Source: Methylolobus aquaticus (GTDB taxonomy: Bacteria; Pseudomonadota; Gammaproteobacteria; Methylococcales; Methylococcaceae). From it: 64,000 nt of DNA. Every line of letters begins with the position of its first letter. Positions within the stretch are counted from its first letter, which is position 1. Location: the NCBI GenBank assembly GCA_004168015.1, contig SEYW01000001.1:186001-250000 (forward strand), given 5' to 3'. The position numbers and the translations under genes are program-made. Below are positions 20,061 through 28,812 of this stretch, piece by piece. The notes beneath the pieces were generated by a model. It ran no database searches, had not been told where the DNA came from, and saw nothing but the letters and a program-made list of their open reading frames with translations.

Positions 20061-21356
20061 ATGTCCGTAAGCCACACCCGCGTGCTCGCGCCCGGCGTCC
20101 GGACCATAGAGGTCTGGGCCTGGGCGATGTACGACTTTGCGAACTCCAGCTATACCACGGTCGTCATCACGGCGCTGTTCAATGCCTACTTCGTCGGCGT
20201 CGTCGCCGAGGGCAAGGCCTGGGGTACTCTGGCATGGACCGTGGCGCTGGGGCTCTCGTACGCGCTGATCATGATCACCGGACCACTGCTGGGTGCCTAC
20301 GCCGACGCGCGGGCCGCCAAGAAGCGTGTGCTGCTGGCGACCACGGCGGGCTGCGTGCTGTTCACGGCGGCGCTGAGCCTCATCGGGCGCGGCGATCTGG
20401 CGTCCGGCATCGCGCTGATCGTGCTGTCGAACTACTGTTTCGGCAGCGGGGAAAACATCATCGCGGCCTTCCTGCCCGAACTGGCCACCGAAACCGGCAT
20501 GGGCAAGCTGTCCGGTTGGGGATGGAGCCTGGGCTACCTGGGCGGACTGATGAGCCTGGTCGCCTCGCTCGCCTACCTGAACTGGGCCGATCAGCAAGGG
20601 ATCGGTTCCGATGCTGCGGTACCCGCGACGATGCTGATCACCGCCGCGATTTTCGCCGCGGCGAGCCTGCCGACCTTTTTGCTGCTCAAGGAGCGTGCGC
20701 AACCGCTCGGCGGTGCGCCGGACTGGTACGCCGCGACGTTTGGACGACTGGCGGCGACACTGCATCAGGCTCGACGATATCAGGATCTGTGGCGCTTCCT
20801 CATCTGCATCGTGTTCTACCAGGCAGGCATTCAGGCCGTGGTCAGTCTCGCCGCGATCTACGCACAGGTCGCGATGGGATTCACGACCAAGGAAACACTG
20901 CTGCTGCTGGTCGTAACCAACATCACCGCCGCCATCGGCGCGTTTGCCTTCGGACAGGCGCAGGACCGGTTAGGCCATGTCGCAACCCTCGCCGTGACAC
21001 TGGTCGGCTGGTGCGCCGTGGTCATTATCGCCTGGCTCGCGCAGGGGCCGTTGTTGTTCTGGATTGCCGCCAACCTCGTCGGACTGTGCCTCGGTTCCAG
21101 CCAGTCCGCTGCGCGCGCACTGGTCGGTTATCTGTCACCGCCCCAGCACGCTGGCGAATTCTTCGGGCTGTGGGGTCTGGCGGTCAAGCTGTCGTCGATT
21201 CTCGGCCCGATGACCTATGGCTTGGTCACGTGGATCTCGAACGGCGATCATCGGATGGCGATGCTGCTGACGGGGTCGTTCTTCATCGCGGGTCTGCTGC
21301 TGCTGCGCGGTGTGAATGCCCAGCGCGGCCGCGCAGCGGCGATCGCGACGCATTGA
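20061..21356 (+). CDS. MFS transporter, Atg22-like (UMF1) family
   Basis: 431 residues from the ATG at 20061, with about 12 hydrophobic helices. The N-terminal WAWAMYDFANSSYTTVVITALFNAYF is typical of the UMF1/Atg22-like branch of the major facilitator superfamily, as is the GPLLGAYADARAAKK loop between helices 2 and 3. The bacterial family has no well-established substrate; the yeast vacuolar member exports amino acids. It stands alone between the lipocalin and a lipoprotein gene. Confidence 0.88.
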   Translation: MSVSHTRVLAPGVRTIEVWAWAMYDFANSSYTTVVITALFNAYFVGVVAEGKAWGTLAWTVALGLSYALIMITGPLLGAYADARAAKKRVLLATTAGCVLFTAALSLIGRGDLASGIALIVLSNYCFGSGENIIAAFLPELATETGMGKLSGWGWSLGYLGGLMSLVASLAYLNWADQQGIGSDAAVPATMLITAAIFAAASLPTFLLLKERAQPLGGAPDWYAATFGRLAATLHQARRYQDLWRFLICIVFYQAGIQAVVSLAAIYAQVAMGFTTKETLLLLVVTNITAAIGAFAFGQAQDRLGHVATLAVTLVGWCAVVIIAWLAQGPLLFWIAANLVGLCLGSSQSAARALVGYLSPPQHAGEFFGLWGLAVKLSSILGPMTYGLVTWISNGDHRMAMLLTGSFFIAGLLLLRGVNAQRGRAAAIATH

Positions 21357-21474
21357 TCGCTGAACGCACCTGACGCGCTGCGCCCCGCGTGCTGCGTCTG
21401 TTAGACTTCCCGGTTGCCGCCGGGGCCCGACCGGGCGCCGGCTTTCCCGACACATCATCACGGAGCGAACCACG

Positions 21475-22026
21475 ATGCATTGTTCTGTCCCTTATTCCAG
21501 CGGCTTCCGGCTCTTGACCGCGATTGGACTCGGCGGCCTGCTGCTGTCCGGCTGCGCGACGACCCAAACGCCCTACCAGGTGCTCGGCGGCAATCCGCAT
21601 TCGGCCGAGGTCGAGTCAGCCTACAAGAGCGCACTCGAGGATCTCGACCAGTCTCGGGCACTCGAAGAGGGACGGCGGCGCAATGTCGTCGGTGAAGTCA
21701 TGGACCTGACGCCGGACGAGCAAAAGCGCTTCTGGCCCGTGTACACCGCCTATCGTGGCGAGATGTCGGCTCTCGGCGAGCGCATGGCGCGACTCGTGGC
21801 CGACTACGCGGCGCGCTTCGGCAAGTTGCAGGATCAGGATGCCTCGGCGATGACGCGCGAATACATGGACATCGATCAAAAGGCGCTCGACGTCAAGAAA
21901 AAATACCTGCCGAAGTTCGACGCGGTATTGAATCCCAAGCAGGTCGCCCGCTTCTTCCAGACCGATCAGAAACTCGATGCCGGCATCAAGTTCGGCATGG
22001 CCAAGGGCATTCCCTTGATGGAGTGA
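21475..22026 (+). CDS. hypothetical lipoprotein, Spy/CpxP-like helical
   Basis: 183 residues with a lipoprotein signal (LLLSGCATT, Cys at about residue 27). The mature part is helical and charged, with LTPDEQKRFWPVYTAYRGEM, which resembles the LTxxQ-type periplasmic helical-hairpin proteins related to Spy and CpxP. Function unknown. It precedes the glycosyltransferase by 46 bases on the same strand and could share its transcript. Confidence 0.72.
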   Translation: MHCSVPYSSGFRLLTAIGLGGLLLSGCATTQTPYQVLGGNPHSAEVESAYKSALEDLDQSRALEEGRRRNVVGEVMDLTPDEQKRFWPVYTAYRGEMSALGERMARLVADYAARFGKLQDQDASAMTREYMDIDQKALDVKKKYLPKFDAVLNPKQVARFFQTDQKLDAGIKFGMAKGIPLME

Positions 22027-22072
22027 CGCGCGGCGGGCTGCCCCCGAGGCCAGTCGCGCACGCCTTCACGCG

Positions 22073-23251
22073 GTGAGCTGGACAGTCTTTGCGATCATGG
22101 CCGGTGTCATGATCGGCGCCCTGTCGGTTCTGGCCGTGGCGCTTTTCCGGCGCGGCCTCACCCTACCCGTTGCCGTTCCGGACGCAGCCGTCACCCTGGT
22201 GATGGCGTTGACCGGGCGCACCGACGGTTTGCCGGGGCTGCTAGCGGCGCTCCAGGCGCAGACACTCAAGCCCCGACGCCTGCTGATCGCCGTCGAATCG
22301 ACCGACGATCCCGCTTACCGGTGCATTTGCGAGGCCATTCCGACTTGCTCGCTACCGATCGAGCTCATCGTTGCGGGTCTCGCCCAGCGGGCCGGCCAGA
22401 AATGCGCGAATCTGGCCGCCGCGCTCGACCGGCTCCACGCCGCGGACGAGTTCGTGGCCTTCATCGACGCCGACATCCAGCCCCAGCCATGGTGGCTATC
22501 GGCGCTGGTTTCGCCGCTGAAGAACCGGGGCTATGGCGTGGTTTCGGGTTACCGCTGGCCGACGATCGCACGCAATACACTAGGCGCACATCTGATCTTG
22601 GCACTGGACCGCGGCATTGCGACCCTGCCCCGCCTCGGCTGGGCTCAAGCCGTCTGGGGCGGCTCGACCGCGATGCGGCGCGAGACCATCGATCGTCTTG
22701 CCCTGGCAGAGCATTTCCGGCGCCGTTTGTCGGACGACCTGACGATAGGCGAGCTCGCGCGACAAGCGGGCATTCCTGTGTTGTTTCGACGCATACTGCG
22801 AGTGCCTTCGCCGCTCTCATGCACGCTGGGCGACGCCTGGCGGTTCGGGCGACGCCAGTATCAGATGGTCCGGATCTACCGGCCACAGCTCTGGCTGTTG
22901 GCGCTGACGACCGCCACACTGCAACTGGCCTGTTGGGTAGCCATCGCCTGCGCCTTTCGCCAGCCATTGGCAGGATTCGCTGCCGCCGTCCTGTTCAGCC
23001 TGGCACTGAGCAAGACGCGGCTTCTCGACCGGATCGGCGTGCAGCTTGGTCACCATGATCAGGCCGACATCCTCCCGCTCCAACTGCTGCTGTGCGTCGC
23101 CAAGCCCCTGGTAGATACCTTTCACTGGAGCATGATCATCGCCGCCGCCCGGGTCCGGTCGGTTACCTGGGGGCACGTGACCTACCGTGTGGATGGTCCC
23201 ACCGCTATCGCCGTCGTTGCGAGAGGCGCATGGCACCCTTCCGAACACTGA
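22073..23251 (+). CDS. glycosyltransferase, GT2/GT21 (ceramide glucosyltransferase-like)
   Basis: 392 residues from a GTG start. An N-terminal membrane helix (about 5-25) precedes a GT-A domain: LTGRTDGLPGLLAALQAQT, the metal/sugar-nucleotide DxD at 132-134 (FIDADIQ), WGGSTAMRRE (from 195) and the catalytic-Asp region SDDLTIG (221-222). GRRQYQMVR sits where GT21 enzymes have the (Q/R)xxRW motif. Two or three C-terminal helices follow, as in ceramide glucosyltransferases and HpnI-type enzymes. The acceptor is probably a membrane lipid, by inference. The next gene starts 22 bases before its stop, so translation is probably coupled. Confidence 0.82.
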   Translation: MSWTVFAIMAGVMIGALSVLAVALFRRGLTLPVAVPDAAVTLVMALTGRTDGLPGLLAALQAQTLKPRRLLIAVESTDDPAYRCICEAIPTCSLPIELIVAGLAQRAGQKCANLAAALDRLHAADEFVAFIDADIQPQPWWLSALVSPLKNRGYGVVSGYRWPTIARNTLGAHLILALDRGIATLPRLGWAQAVWGGSTAMRRETIDRLALAEHFRRRLSDDLTIGELARQAGIPVLFRRILRVPSPLSCTLGDAWRFGRRQYQMVRIYRPQLWLLALTTATLQLACWVAIACAFRQPLAGFAAAVLFSLALSKTRLLDRIGVQLGHHDQADILPLQLLLCVAKPLVDTFHWSMIIAAARVRSVTWGHVTYRVDGPTAIAVVARGAWHPSEH

Positions 23252-25566
23252 TCTGGCGCGCCGTCGGGCGCTCGACGCTGCTGACCCGAGCCCTGCGCCG
23301 GATCGCACCGAGCCCATTCCGCTTCATCGCAGGCAAGCCGCTCGAGCGCTGGCTGCTGACCTATGATCTCGGCCGCCGCTCGCTCGCCCTGGCCAACGAT
23401 CCCGCCGTGGTCGAGGCCGTCATGCAGGATCGCACCGGCACTTTTCCGAAAAGCGCAGTGCTCGGCGCGCTGTTGCGCCCTCTGATCGGCGCGGGCGTCT
23501 TCGGTCAGCCGGGAGGACCGGAAGTCAGGGAGACGCGGAAGCTTTACTCACGGGCGCTGGCCGCGATTCCGGATGAGGTAGTCGTCGAGGTCACACGCAC
23601 CGTAACGGAACGTTATTTCCAGCGCTGGCTGCGCTCCGGCGCCCTGGAACGACTTCCCTTCTGCACCGAGATGTCCCGGATGACCGTGGACATCGTCGCG
23701 CTGTGCACTCTGGGCACCAGCTTCGACCCCGAGGAGTCCGAACGCTTCGCCGCGCTGTTTTTCGAATATCACCAGCGAGCCGTTCCATTGCTGCTGCTGC
23801 CGGTTGCGGACGACTCCAGGTTGCACGCACACATCGTCGACCACATGGAATTGGCAACGATCGGTTCGGCCATGCGGATGCTGATCCGGGACCGCTTCGT
23901 CACGCCGCTGCTCACCCGGGATCACGCCGTGCGGGCCGCACCGTTCGCCACCCAACTCATCGAGGCCGGGCTGTTGAATCCGACATCGGATACGGCGGAG
24001 CGAGCAGTCGACGAGATCGCGGTGATGTTGCTCGCCGGTCACGAGACGACGGCATCGGTCCTCAGTTGGCTATTCTGGGAACTCGCCCGGTCGCCTGAGC
24101 GACAGGCGGCAATCGCAAGCCTGCTCCCAGCGGAGGACCACGAAGCCGTTGCGTCAGAGGAGGCTGACCAAGCGGTGCAGGGCCTCATCAAGGAAGCGCT
24201 GCGCCTTTACCCACCGATTGCCTTCTTCCTGCGGGATGCCGATAAGCCGACGACCTTTCGCGGCAAACCCATCCTCAAGGGCAGCTTTTTCGTCATTGCG
24301 CCGTGGACTCTGCACCGCCACCGCAAGCTCTGGGAAGGACCCGATGAATTCCGGCCCGAGCGCTGGCAGGGTCAGGGGCCGGGTTGCCCTCGGGCAGCCT
24401 ACATTCCGTTCGGAATGGGCCCGCGCACGTGTCCCGGCGCGCGCTTCGCGGAACTCGAAGCACAGCAGATCGTCCGCCTGCTGCTCGAACGCTTCCGCTT
24501 CACGCCCTCGATGTCGGATCAGCCCGAACCCCTCGGCAGTCTGACCTCCCGCCCCGACCGTGAGATTTACCTGTCGCTGGCACGGCGTGTCAATGAGGCG
24601 GCGGACGAGCGGGATGAACCGCGTTGCCCCATCACCGGGGAAGCGCCGCGACGGCGGATTCAGGTGCTCCGCCGCTCGCTGCTGCGCTCGCTGTGGCGCG
24701 TCGGCACCGGGATCGATGTCGCCCGCCTGTTTCCGGGTCACACGCCACTCGGTCTATATGAATCCAATGATGGGCTGCTGTTTTTCCACCCTGCCATCGA
24801 GGGGGATGCCCGGTTCTATTCGGAGTTTTATTCCCGCGTAGATATGCACGAGCGTCTAATCCGGGAATTGCTCGCCCGGGTCGAGTACCGCCGGGCAGCG
24901 CGGCATGTTCGCCCCGGCGATCGCGTGCTCGACATCGGTTGCGGTGTTGGCGCATTCCGCGCCCATGTGCCCGATGCCCGCTTTCTGGGGCTGGACCCCT
25001 TTGCTCCGGCCGAAGCGGATTCGCTGGTGCTGCGGGAAGACGCCGAACAGCACTGTCGAGCACATCCCGCCACCTATGACGTCGTGACGGCATTCCAGGT
25101 CATCGAGCACCTCGCACAGCCGCGGCGGCTCGTCGCATCCATGGTGGAGGCGCTGAAGCCCGGCGGCCTGTTGATCCTGTGCGCCCCGCTGCACCCCTCA
25201 CCGATGACCGCCCTACCGAACTTTCTGCTGAATGCACCGCCGCACCATCTGTCATGGTGGAACCGACCTGCCTTTGCAGCGCTCGCTGGGCACTGCGGGC
25301 TCGAGGTCATCGAACTGGCCGAGCTCGGCGCCTCCCCTCACGAAGGCATGATCCACTGGATGGAACGCCTGTGCGCGAGCAAGACGGCACACGACCGAGA
25401 CGGCCGATATTTTGCCCATCGCTGGGACTGGCACCTCAGCCTGGGACTGGCCTGGGGACTGGCTCATCTTGCCCATCGGATCCGTGCAGTGCCTCCGCGC
25501 AGCCGCCCGGTGTCGGTGCTCCTCGTGGCGCGCAAGCCAGGCCAAGCCCTTGACGCGACTCCCTGA
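23230..25566 (+). CDS. cytochrome P450 - SAM methyltransferase fusion protein
   Basis: 778 residues from the ATG at 23230. The N-terminal P450 (about 1-455) is complete: I-helix AGHETTA (269-275), ExxR at 322-325, PERW (376-379) and the haem loop FGMGPRTCPG with Cys401. A linker (455-555) contains CPITG and VLRRSLLRSLWRVG. The C-terminal class I methyltransferase has SAM motif I VLDIGCGVGAF (566-576), an acidic LGLDPF after strand 2, FQVIEHL and LKPGGLLIL. No membrane anchor is obvious. It overlaps the glycosyltransferase by 22 bases. I do not recognise a characterised protein with this order. The substrate is unknown; a lipid or long-chain molecule is inferred from the neighbour. Redox partners are not encoded nearby. 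Confidence 0.9.
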   Translation: MAPFRTLIWRAVGRSTLLTRALRRIAPSPFRFIAGKPLERWLLTYDLGRRSLALANDPAVVEAVMQDRTGTFPKSAVLGALLRPLIGAGVFGQPGGPEVRETRKLYSRALAAIPDEVVVEVTRTVTERYFQRWLRSGALERLPFCTEMSRMTVDIVALCTLGTSFDPEESERFAALFFEYHQRAVPLLLLPVADDSRLHAHIVDHMELATIGSAMRMLIRDRFVTPLLTRDHAVRAAPFATQLIEAGLLNPTSDTAERAVDEIAVMLLAGHETTASVLSWLFWELARSPERQAAIASLLPAEDHEAVASEEADQAVQGLIKEALRLYPPIAFFLRDADKPTTFRGKPILKGSFFVIAPWTLHRHRKLWEGPDEFRPERWQGQGPGCPRAAYIPFGMGPRTCPGARFAELEAQQIVRLLLERFRFTPSMSDQPEPLGSLTSRPDREIYLSLARRVNEAADERDEPRCPITGEAPRRRIQVLRRSLLRSLWRVGTGIDVARLFPGHTPLGLYESNDGLLFFHPAIEGDARFYSEFYSRVDMHERLIRELLARVEYRRAARHVRPGDRVLDIGCGVGAFRAHVPDARFLGLDPFAPAEADSLVLREDAEQHCRAHPATYDVVTAFQVIEHLAQPRRLVASMVEALKPGGLLILCAPLHPSPMTALPNFLLNAPPHHLSWWNRPAFAALAGHCGLEVIELAELGASPHEGMIHWMERLCASKTAHDRDGRYFAHRWDWHLSLGLAWGLAHLAHRIRAVPPRSRPVSVLLVARKPGQALDATP

Positions 25567-25755
25567 CCTTGACGCCAGCGGCCCCGACAGCGGATCATGT
25601 CGGCTGATTACGCTCCGCGCCCAGTTCCTCTTTCGAACCCGCCGTGGCCCGCGCCTCCTCTGCCCTGCCCGTGACCCCACCGCGTTTCCGCCGGCTCGTC
25701 AGGGCTCGCTCAACATCTGAACACCGCAACATCCGAAAGTGAAAGGAGTACTCCG

Positions 25756-27009
25756 ATGACCTCCCTATCGCTGAGTTTCCAACGAAACGGCGACAAACAG
25801 AATTCCGCATTTTTCGAGGAATACCTCGAACGCCTGCTCGAAGAGCGTGATCGCGTCGGCCTGACCGAGATGATCCGCGAAATCGACGTGATGATGATCA
25901 CGGTCGAACCCGGCTGCTCGGCTGCCTACGTCGGCGAGTTGTGCCTGATGTCGCCCTACCATTACCTCGTGACGCTGGAATCCGAATCGCACCACACCCA
26001 TGTGCTGCGGGTGGACATGAACGCGCCGGACATACTGATCCGCGAAGTAAAGGACCCGAATACGCGTGGCGTCTTCCGCAGCCTCAACGAGGTCTATCCG
26101 ATCGGAGCGCACAAGCCGAACTCACGTTATATGGGCGAGGTGTTCCGGGTCACGAACCTGCACGAAGTCGTCGAACAGCAGCAGGCGCGAGAGATCCGGT
26201 TTTTCACGCAGGACCAGATCCGCAAGCTGGAACTGCCCGGGAACATGGCGGTCGTCAAGCCGTCGCCCTACACGCACAACATTCTGGGCTATTGGGAACG
26301 TCCGCTCGACCAGCTGCGTGTCTACTCCCTTGGTCTCAGCAGCATCCGCAGCGACGTTCAGGAGTCCTATCTGGCGGCCAAGGAACTGCAGAAAAAGCTC
26401 CGGATCGAGGATCTGATCCTGCCAATCGATCACCTCGCGACGCGCGTCTACAGCCAGAACCGAGAGGCGGCGATACTCGAGTTCCTGAGCCTGTCGAGCT
26501 ATTACTACTGGGGCTCCTACGACATCGTCGACCAGAATTCCTCGACGAACGTGACGAAGAGCGTTCACCATTCAGAGGAGCGCGTGAGTCCGGCCAAGGT
26601 CTTCACGGCCGCGAACTACCCCTACTTCGTGAATCACCTGCTGCAGCTGCCGTCACCCACCGAGAACTTCGTTCGCAACTACGGACCGCGGCTCCATCAC
26701 ATCGCGTTCGCCGTGGCCGATGGCGAGCGCGCCGACAAGACCAACATCGACTATGTCGTGGACTCGATTCGCGAAGCCGGCAAGGACTTCCTGCTCGAGG
26801 TGATCGGCTCGCAGGAAGAGGGACTCAAGCAGATCTTTTCGAGCGCCTCAGAGCACTCCTCGCTGATCATCGAGTATGTGCAGCGTTTCAACGACTTCCG
26901 CGGATTCTTCACGAAGCAGAACGTATCCGAACTGACACACGCCGCGGGCGTCGAGGAAAGCCTGCAAGCCCTTCAGGCCGAAGCCTCTAGCGCCATATTG
27001 GATACCTGA
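25756..27009 (+). CDS. unassigned protein, VOC/HPPD-like metal-enzyme fold
   Basis: 417 residues with a fair start (aaaggag 8 bases upstream of the ATG). The C-terminal half has the layout of a vicinal-oxygen-chelate dioxygenase such as 4-hydroxyphenylpyruvate dioxygenase: IDHLATRV (His226), RLHHIAFAV (His314/315) and LIIEYVQRFND (Glu373), which would supply a 2-His-1-carboxylate iron site, then FRGFFTKQN near the end like the HPPD C-terminus. The N-terminal half (1-210) shows no family I recognise. It is soluble, without a signal. It lies 189 bases after the P450 fusion on the same strand. Function not assigned. Confidence 0.6.
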   Translation: MTSLSLSFQRNGDKQNSAFFEEYLERLLEERDRVGLTEMIREIDVMMITVEPGCSAAYVGELCLMSPYHYLVTLESESHHTHVLRVDMNAPDILIREVKDPNTRGVFRSLNEVYPIGAHKPNSRYMGEVFRVTNLHEVVEQQQAREIRFFTQDQIRKLELPGNMAVVKPSPYTHNILGYWERPLDQLRVYSLGLSSIRSDVQESYLAAKELQKKLRIEDLILPIDHLATRVYSQNREAAILEFLSLSSYYYWGSYDIVDQNSSTNVTKSVHHSEERVSPAKVFTAANYPYFVNHLLQLPSPTENFVRNYGPRLHHIAFAVADGERADKTNIDYVVDSIREAGKDFLLEVIGSQEEGLKQIFSSASEHSSLIIEYVQRFNDFRGFFTKQNVSELTHAAGVEESLQALQAEASSAILDT

Positions 27010-27028
27010 ATCTCGGCGATGATCTGGC

Positions 27029-27060
27029 CGCCGGTTCCGAATGACTTGGCCGAACCGGCG
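27029..27060. terminator. stem-loop between convergent genes
   Basis: Inverted repeat CGCCGGTTC (27029-27037) / GAACCGGCG (27052-27060), 9 perfect base pairs and a 14-base loop, 20 bases after the VOC-like gene and before the convergent HMA-like gene. There is no T-tract, so it is only a candidate terminator. Confidence 0.4.
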
Positions 27061-27132
27061 AGCCTCACGTTCTAGACGAAAGAGTTACCCATTCGTCCGT
27101 GCGGCAGCGAGTCGGCAGGCGGTGGCCTCGGC

Positions 27133-27600
27133 TCACTCCATCAGCAGGTTCAGCGCGTACCACAGGAACGTGAATCCGGGCACCATGAACTGACCTTTGT
27201 AGATCTGCCGTCCCGCAAGCAGGAGCAGCGCGATGAAGACGCCGGACCTGACGTCGAGATATCCGCCGGTCGCACGCCGGAACAACCCGTCGACCCCATG
27301 CAGTCCCGCCGCGGCCGTCACCAACGGGCTGCGGCCACCCAGGGGCACCGGTTCACGCAGGTCGAACAGCGCGAGCTTCCGGGCCGACAAGGCCAACTCG
27401 TCCGGCTTGAGCCTGACGGGGACCCGTAGCAACACGCTGCCGGTGACCGCGTTCACCGACGCATCCCCGATGCGTTCGCGTGACAGGACCTGCGCCAGAC
27501 CGGCGAAATAGGCGGCGTCACCGCGTTTGCGGGGGATCCTCAGGCGAATACGCCCAGGCAGCGCGTGGACAAGGTAGGCCGAAACCAGGCCTTCGGTCAT
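27133..27600 (-). CDS. HMA-like domain membrane-associated protein
   Basis: 155 residues. The N-terminal half (about 8-80) looks like a ferredoxin-fold heavy-metal-associated domain (AYLVHALPGRIRLRIPRKRGD, VNAVTGSVLLRVPV), but it lacks the CxxC copper-binding pair, as in the HMA2-type domains found beside DUF5132 proteins. The C-terminal half has one or two hydrophobic segments (SGVFIALLLLAGRQIYKG, FTFLWYALNLLME). Its start overlaps the DUF5132 gene by 4 bases. The P-type ATPase that often accompanies such pairs is absent here. Confidence 0.72.
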   Translation of the reverse strand: MTEGLVSAYLVHALPGRIRLRIPRKRGDAAYFAGLAQVLSRERIGDASVNAVTGSVLLRVPVRLKPDELALSARKLALFDLREPVPLGGRSPLVTAAAGLHGVDGLFRRATGGYLDVRSGVFIALLLLAGRQIYKGQFMVPGFTFLWYALNLLME

Positions 27601-27893
27601 TCCGGCTGGACCGCCTCTGCTGCCGCCTCGGAGACCGGTTCGGCGACGCCAAGGCGTTCGGATGCCAGTTCCGCCTTCACCTCCGCGACGATGTCCTCAA
27701 AGGCTTCCCCAGCCTCGGCAACGACCTCACGCCCCTTCTCGAAGGACAGGATGGCGGTCTTCAGCACCGCACGCGCGACCGGGCGCACTGCCGGCAGCAG
27801 GAATGCTCCCGCCGCGGCAACACCCACGCCAATCGCGACACCGCGGGCAATATCGTTTTGAATCAATTCAGAAATTTTAGGCATGCTCAACAC
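27597..27893 (-). CDS. DUF5132-like small membrane protein
   Basis: 98 residues: an N-terminal glycine/alanine-rich membrane segment (VAIGVGVAAAGAFLLPAVRPVARAVLK) followed by a charged amphipathic helix (FEKGREVVAEAGEAFEDIVAEVKAELASE). This layout is typical of DUF5132 and resembles the PacL-type accessory proteins of metal-transport ATPases. Overlaps the following HMA-like gene, so the two are probably made together. Confidence 0.75.
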   Translation of the reverse strand: MLSMPKISELIQNDIARGVAIGVGVAAAGAFLLPAVRPVARAVLKTAILSFEKGREVVAEAGEAFEDIVAEVKAELASERLGVAEPVSEAAAEAVQPE

Positions 27894-28362
27894 AGCTCAA
27901 GCGTACGGATCACATAAGAGTAAACCAGAAAAACCGGCGGCGGCATAGCGCGCAGAACCCGTTGCAGCCCGGATCTGGTCGGGACCCAACGCACCCGGGC
28001 CGCCCTTCCAAGGATGGGGCCGGAGACGCAAACGTCGTCATCTCTCGATTCCTGACGCAGCGGAAGCGTGTGGCCGGCCGGTAACGGTAACCGCCGGGCG
28101 TTACGGTTTCGTGACGTGCAGCCCTTGGCGCCCGGCGCACACGCCCCTTTAACCGCGCGCAACGCCTGGGCCACAATCGGGAACGGCCAGCGGGGCGCAC
28201 GGCCTGTCCTATCCTTTGCGGTCAGGCTGGCTCAGCCGACGATTCGCAGCGGTTCGAAGGCAACGCACCATCGTTCTCGGGATTGCCATCGGAACCGCCG
28301 GGGTCTCCCGCATGTCAAAACGTCGGCGCGCCAGTTGACGGTCCCGTCATCAGGAGAGTGCG
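27894..28362. other. intergenic region between divergent small genes
   Basis: 469 bases with no open frame I can support. Contains clustered GTAAC/GTTAC-type motifs around 28081-28112 (gtaacggtaaccg, gcgttacgg) that may be regulatory, but no symmetric site of convincing length. Presumably holds promoters for the divergent DUF5132 and secreted-protein genes. Confidence 0.5.
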
Positions 28363-28758
28363 ATGAAGAAACAAAATTACCAACGCCTGTCAATCATCGT
28401 GGCGCTATTGGCCACGTGTTCGGCTACCACGCCGATCGCTGATACGCACGTGCGGAATTCGCCGGTGGCGACCCCGCAGGAAAGCACAATGTTCTACGAC
28501 TCTTTCGCGGTCAATTTCGGTTTACACGGGTACGCCGGAGCACTTGCCCCGACGGCGATCGAAAGTCCCCAAATTTCCTACCAGAGCCTGGCCTACGGTC
28601 CCGCCATCCATAGCTATCCGCAATTGGGCGAGCAACCCGCGGCGGCCTGGAACGTCACTTACGTGAGTCCGGCCTACGGGCAGTTCATCTACGGCTACCC
28701 GGCGGCTGGGGCCGAGCCGGACGAGTTGGGCAAGCTACCTTCCATCGTCATCGAGTGA
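28363..28758 (+). CDS. small secreted Tyr/Pro-rich hypothetical protein
   Basis: 131 residues with a strong ribosome-binding site (aggag, 8 bases upstream). A basic N-terminus and hydrophobic segment (LSIIVALLATCSATTPIA) look like a signal peptide, with a possible cleavage after IADT. The mature protein is low in charge and has imperfect tyrosine-rich repeats (SLAYGPAIHSYPQ, SPAYGQFIYGYPA). No family recognised. Convergent with the response regulator gene. Confidence 0.6.
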   Translation: MKKQNYQRLSIIVALLATCSATTPIADTHVRNSPVATPQESTMFYDSFAVNFGLHGYAGALAPTAIESPQISYQSLAYGPAIHSYPQLGEQPAAAWNVTYVSPAYGQFIYGYPAAGAEPDELGKLPSIVIE

Positions 28759-28812
28759 CTCGAAACGAGAGCGGTCGGCCGCGGCGCGCTGCCGATCGCC
28801 CTTCGGACGACG

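Noticed and set aside
28066-28112. Clustered GTAAC motifs as an operator or riboswitch
   Set aside because: The arms do not form a consistent inverted repeat, and no riboswitch core motif is present.
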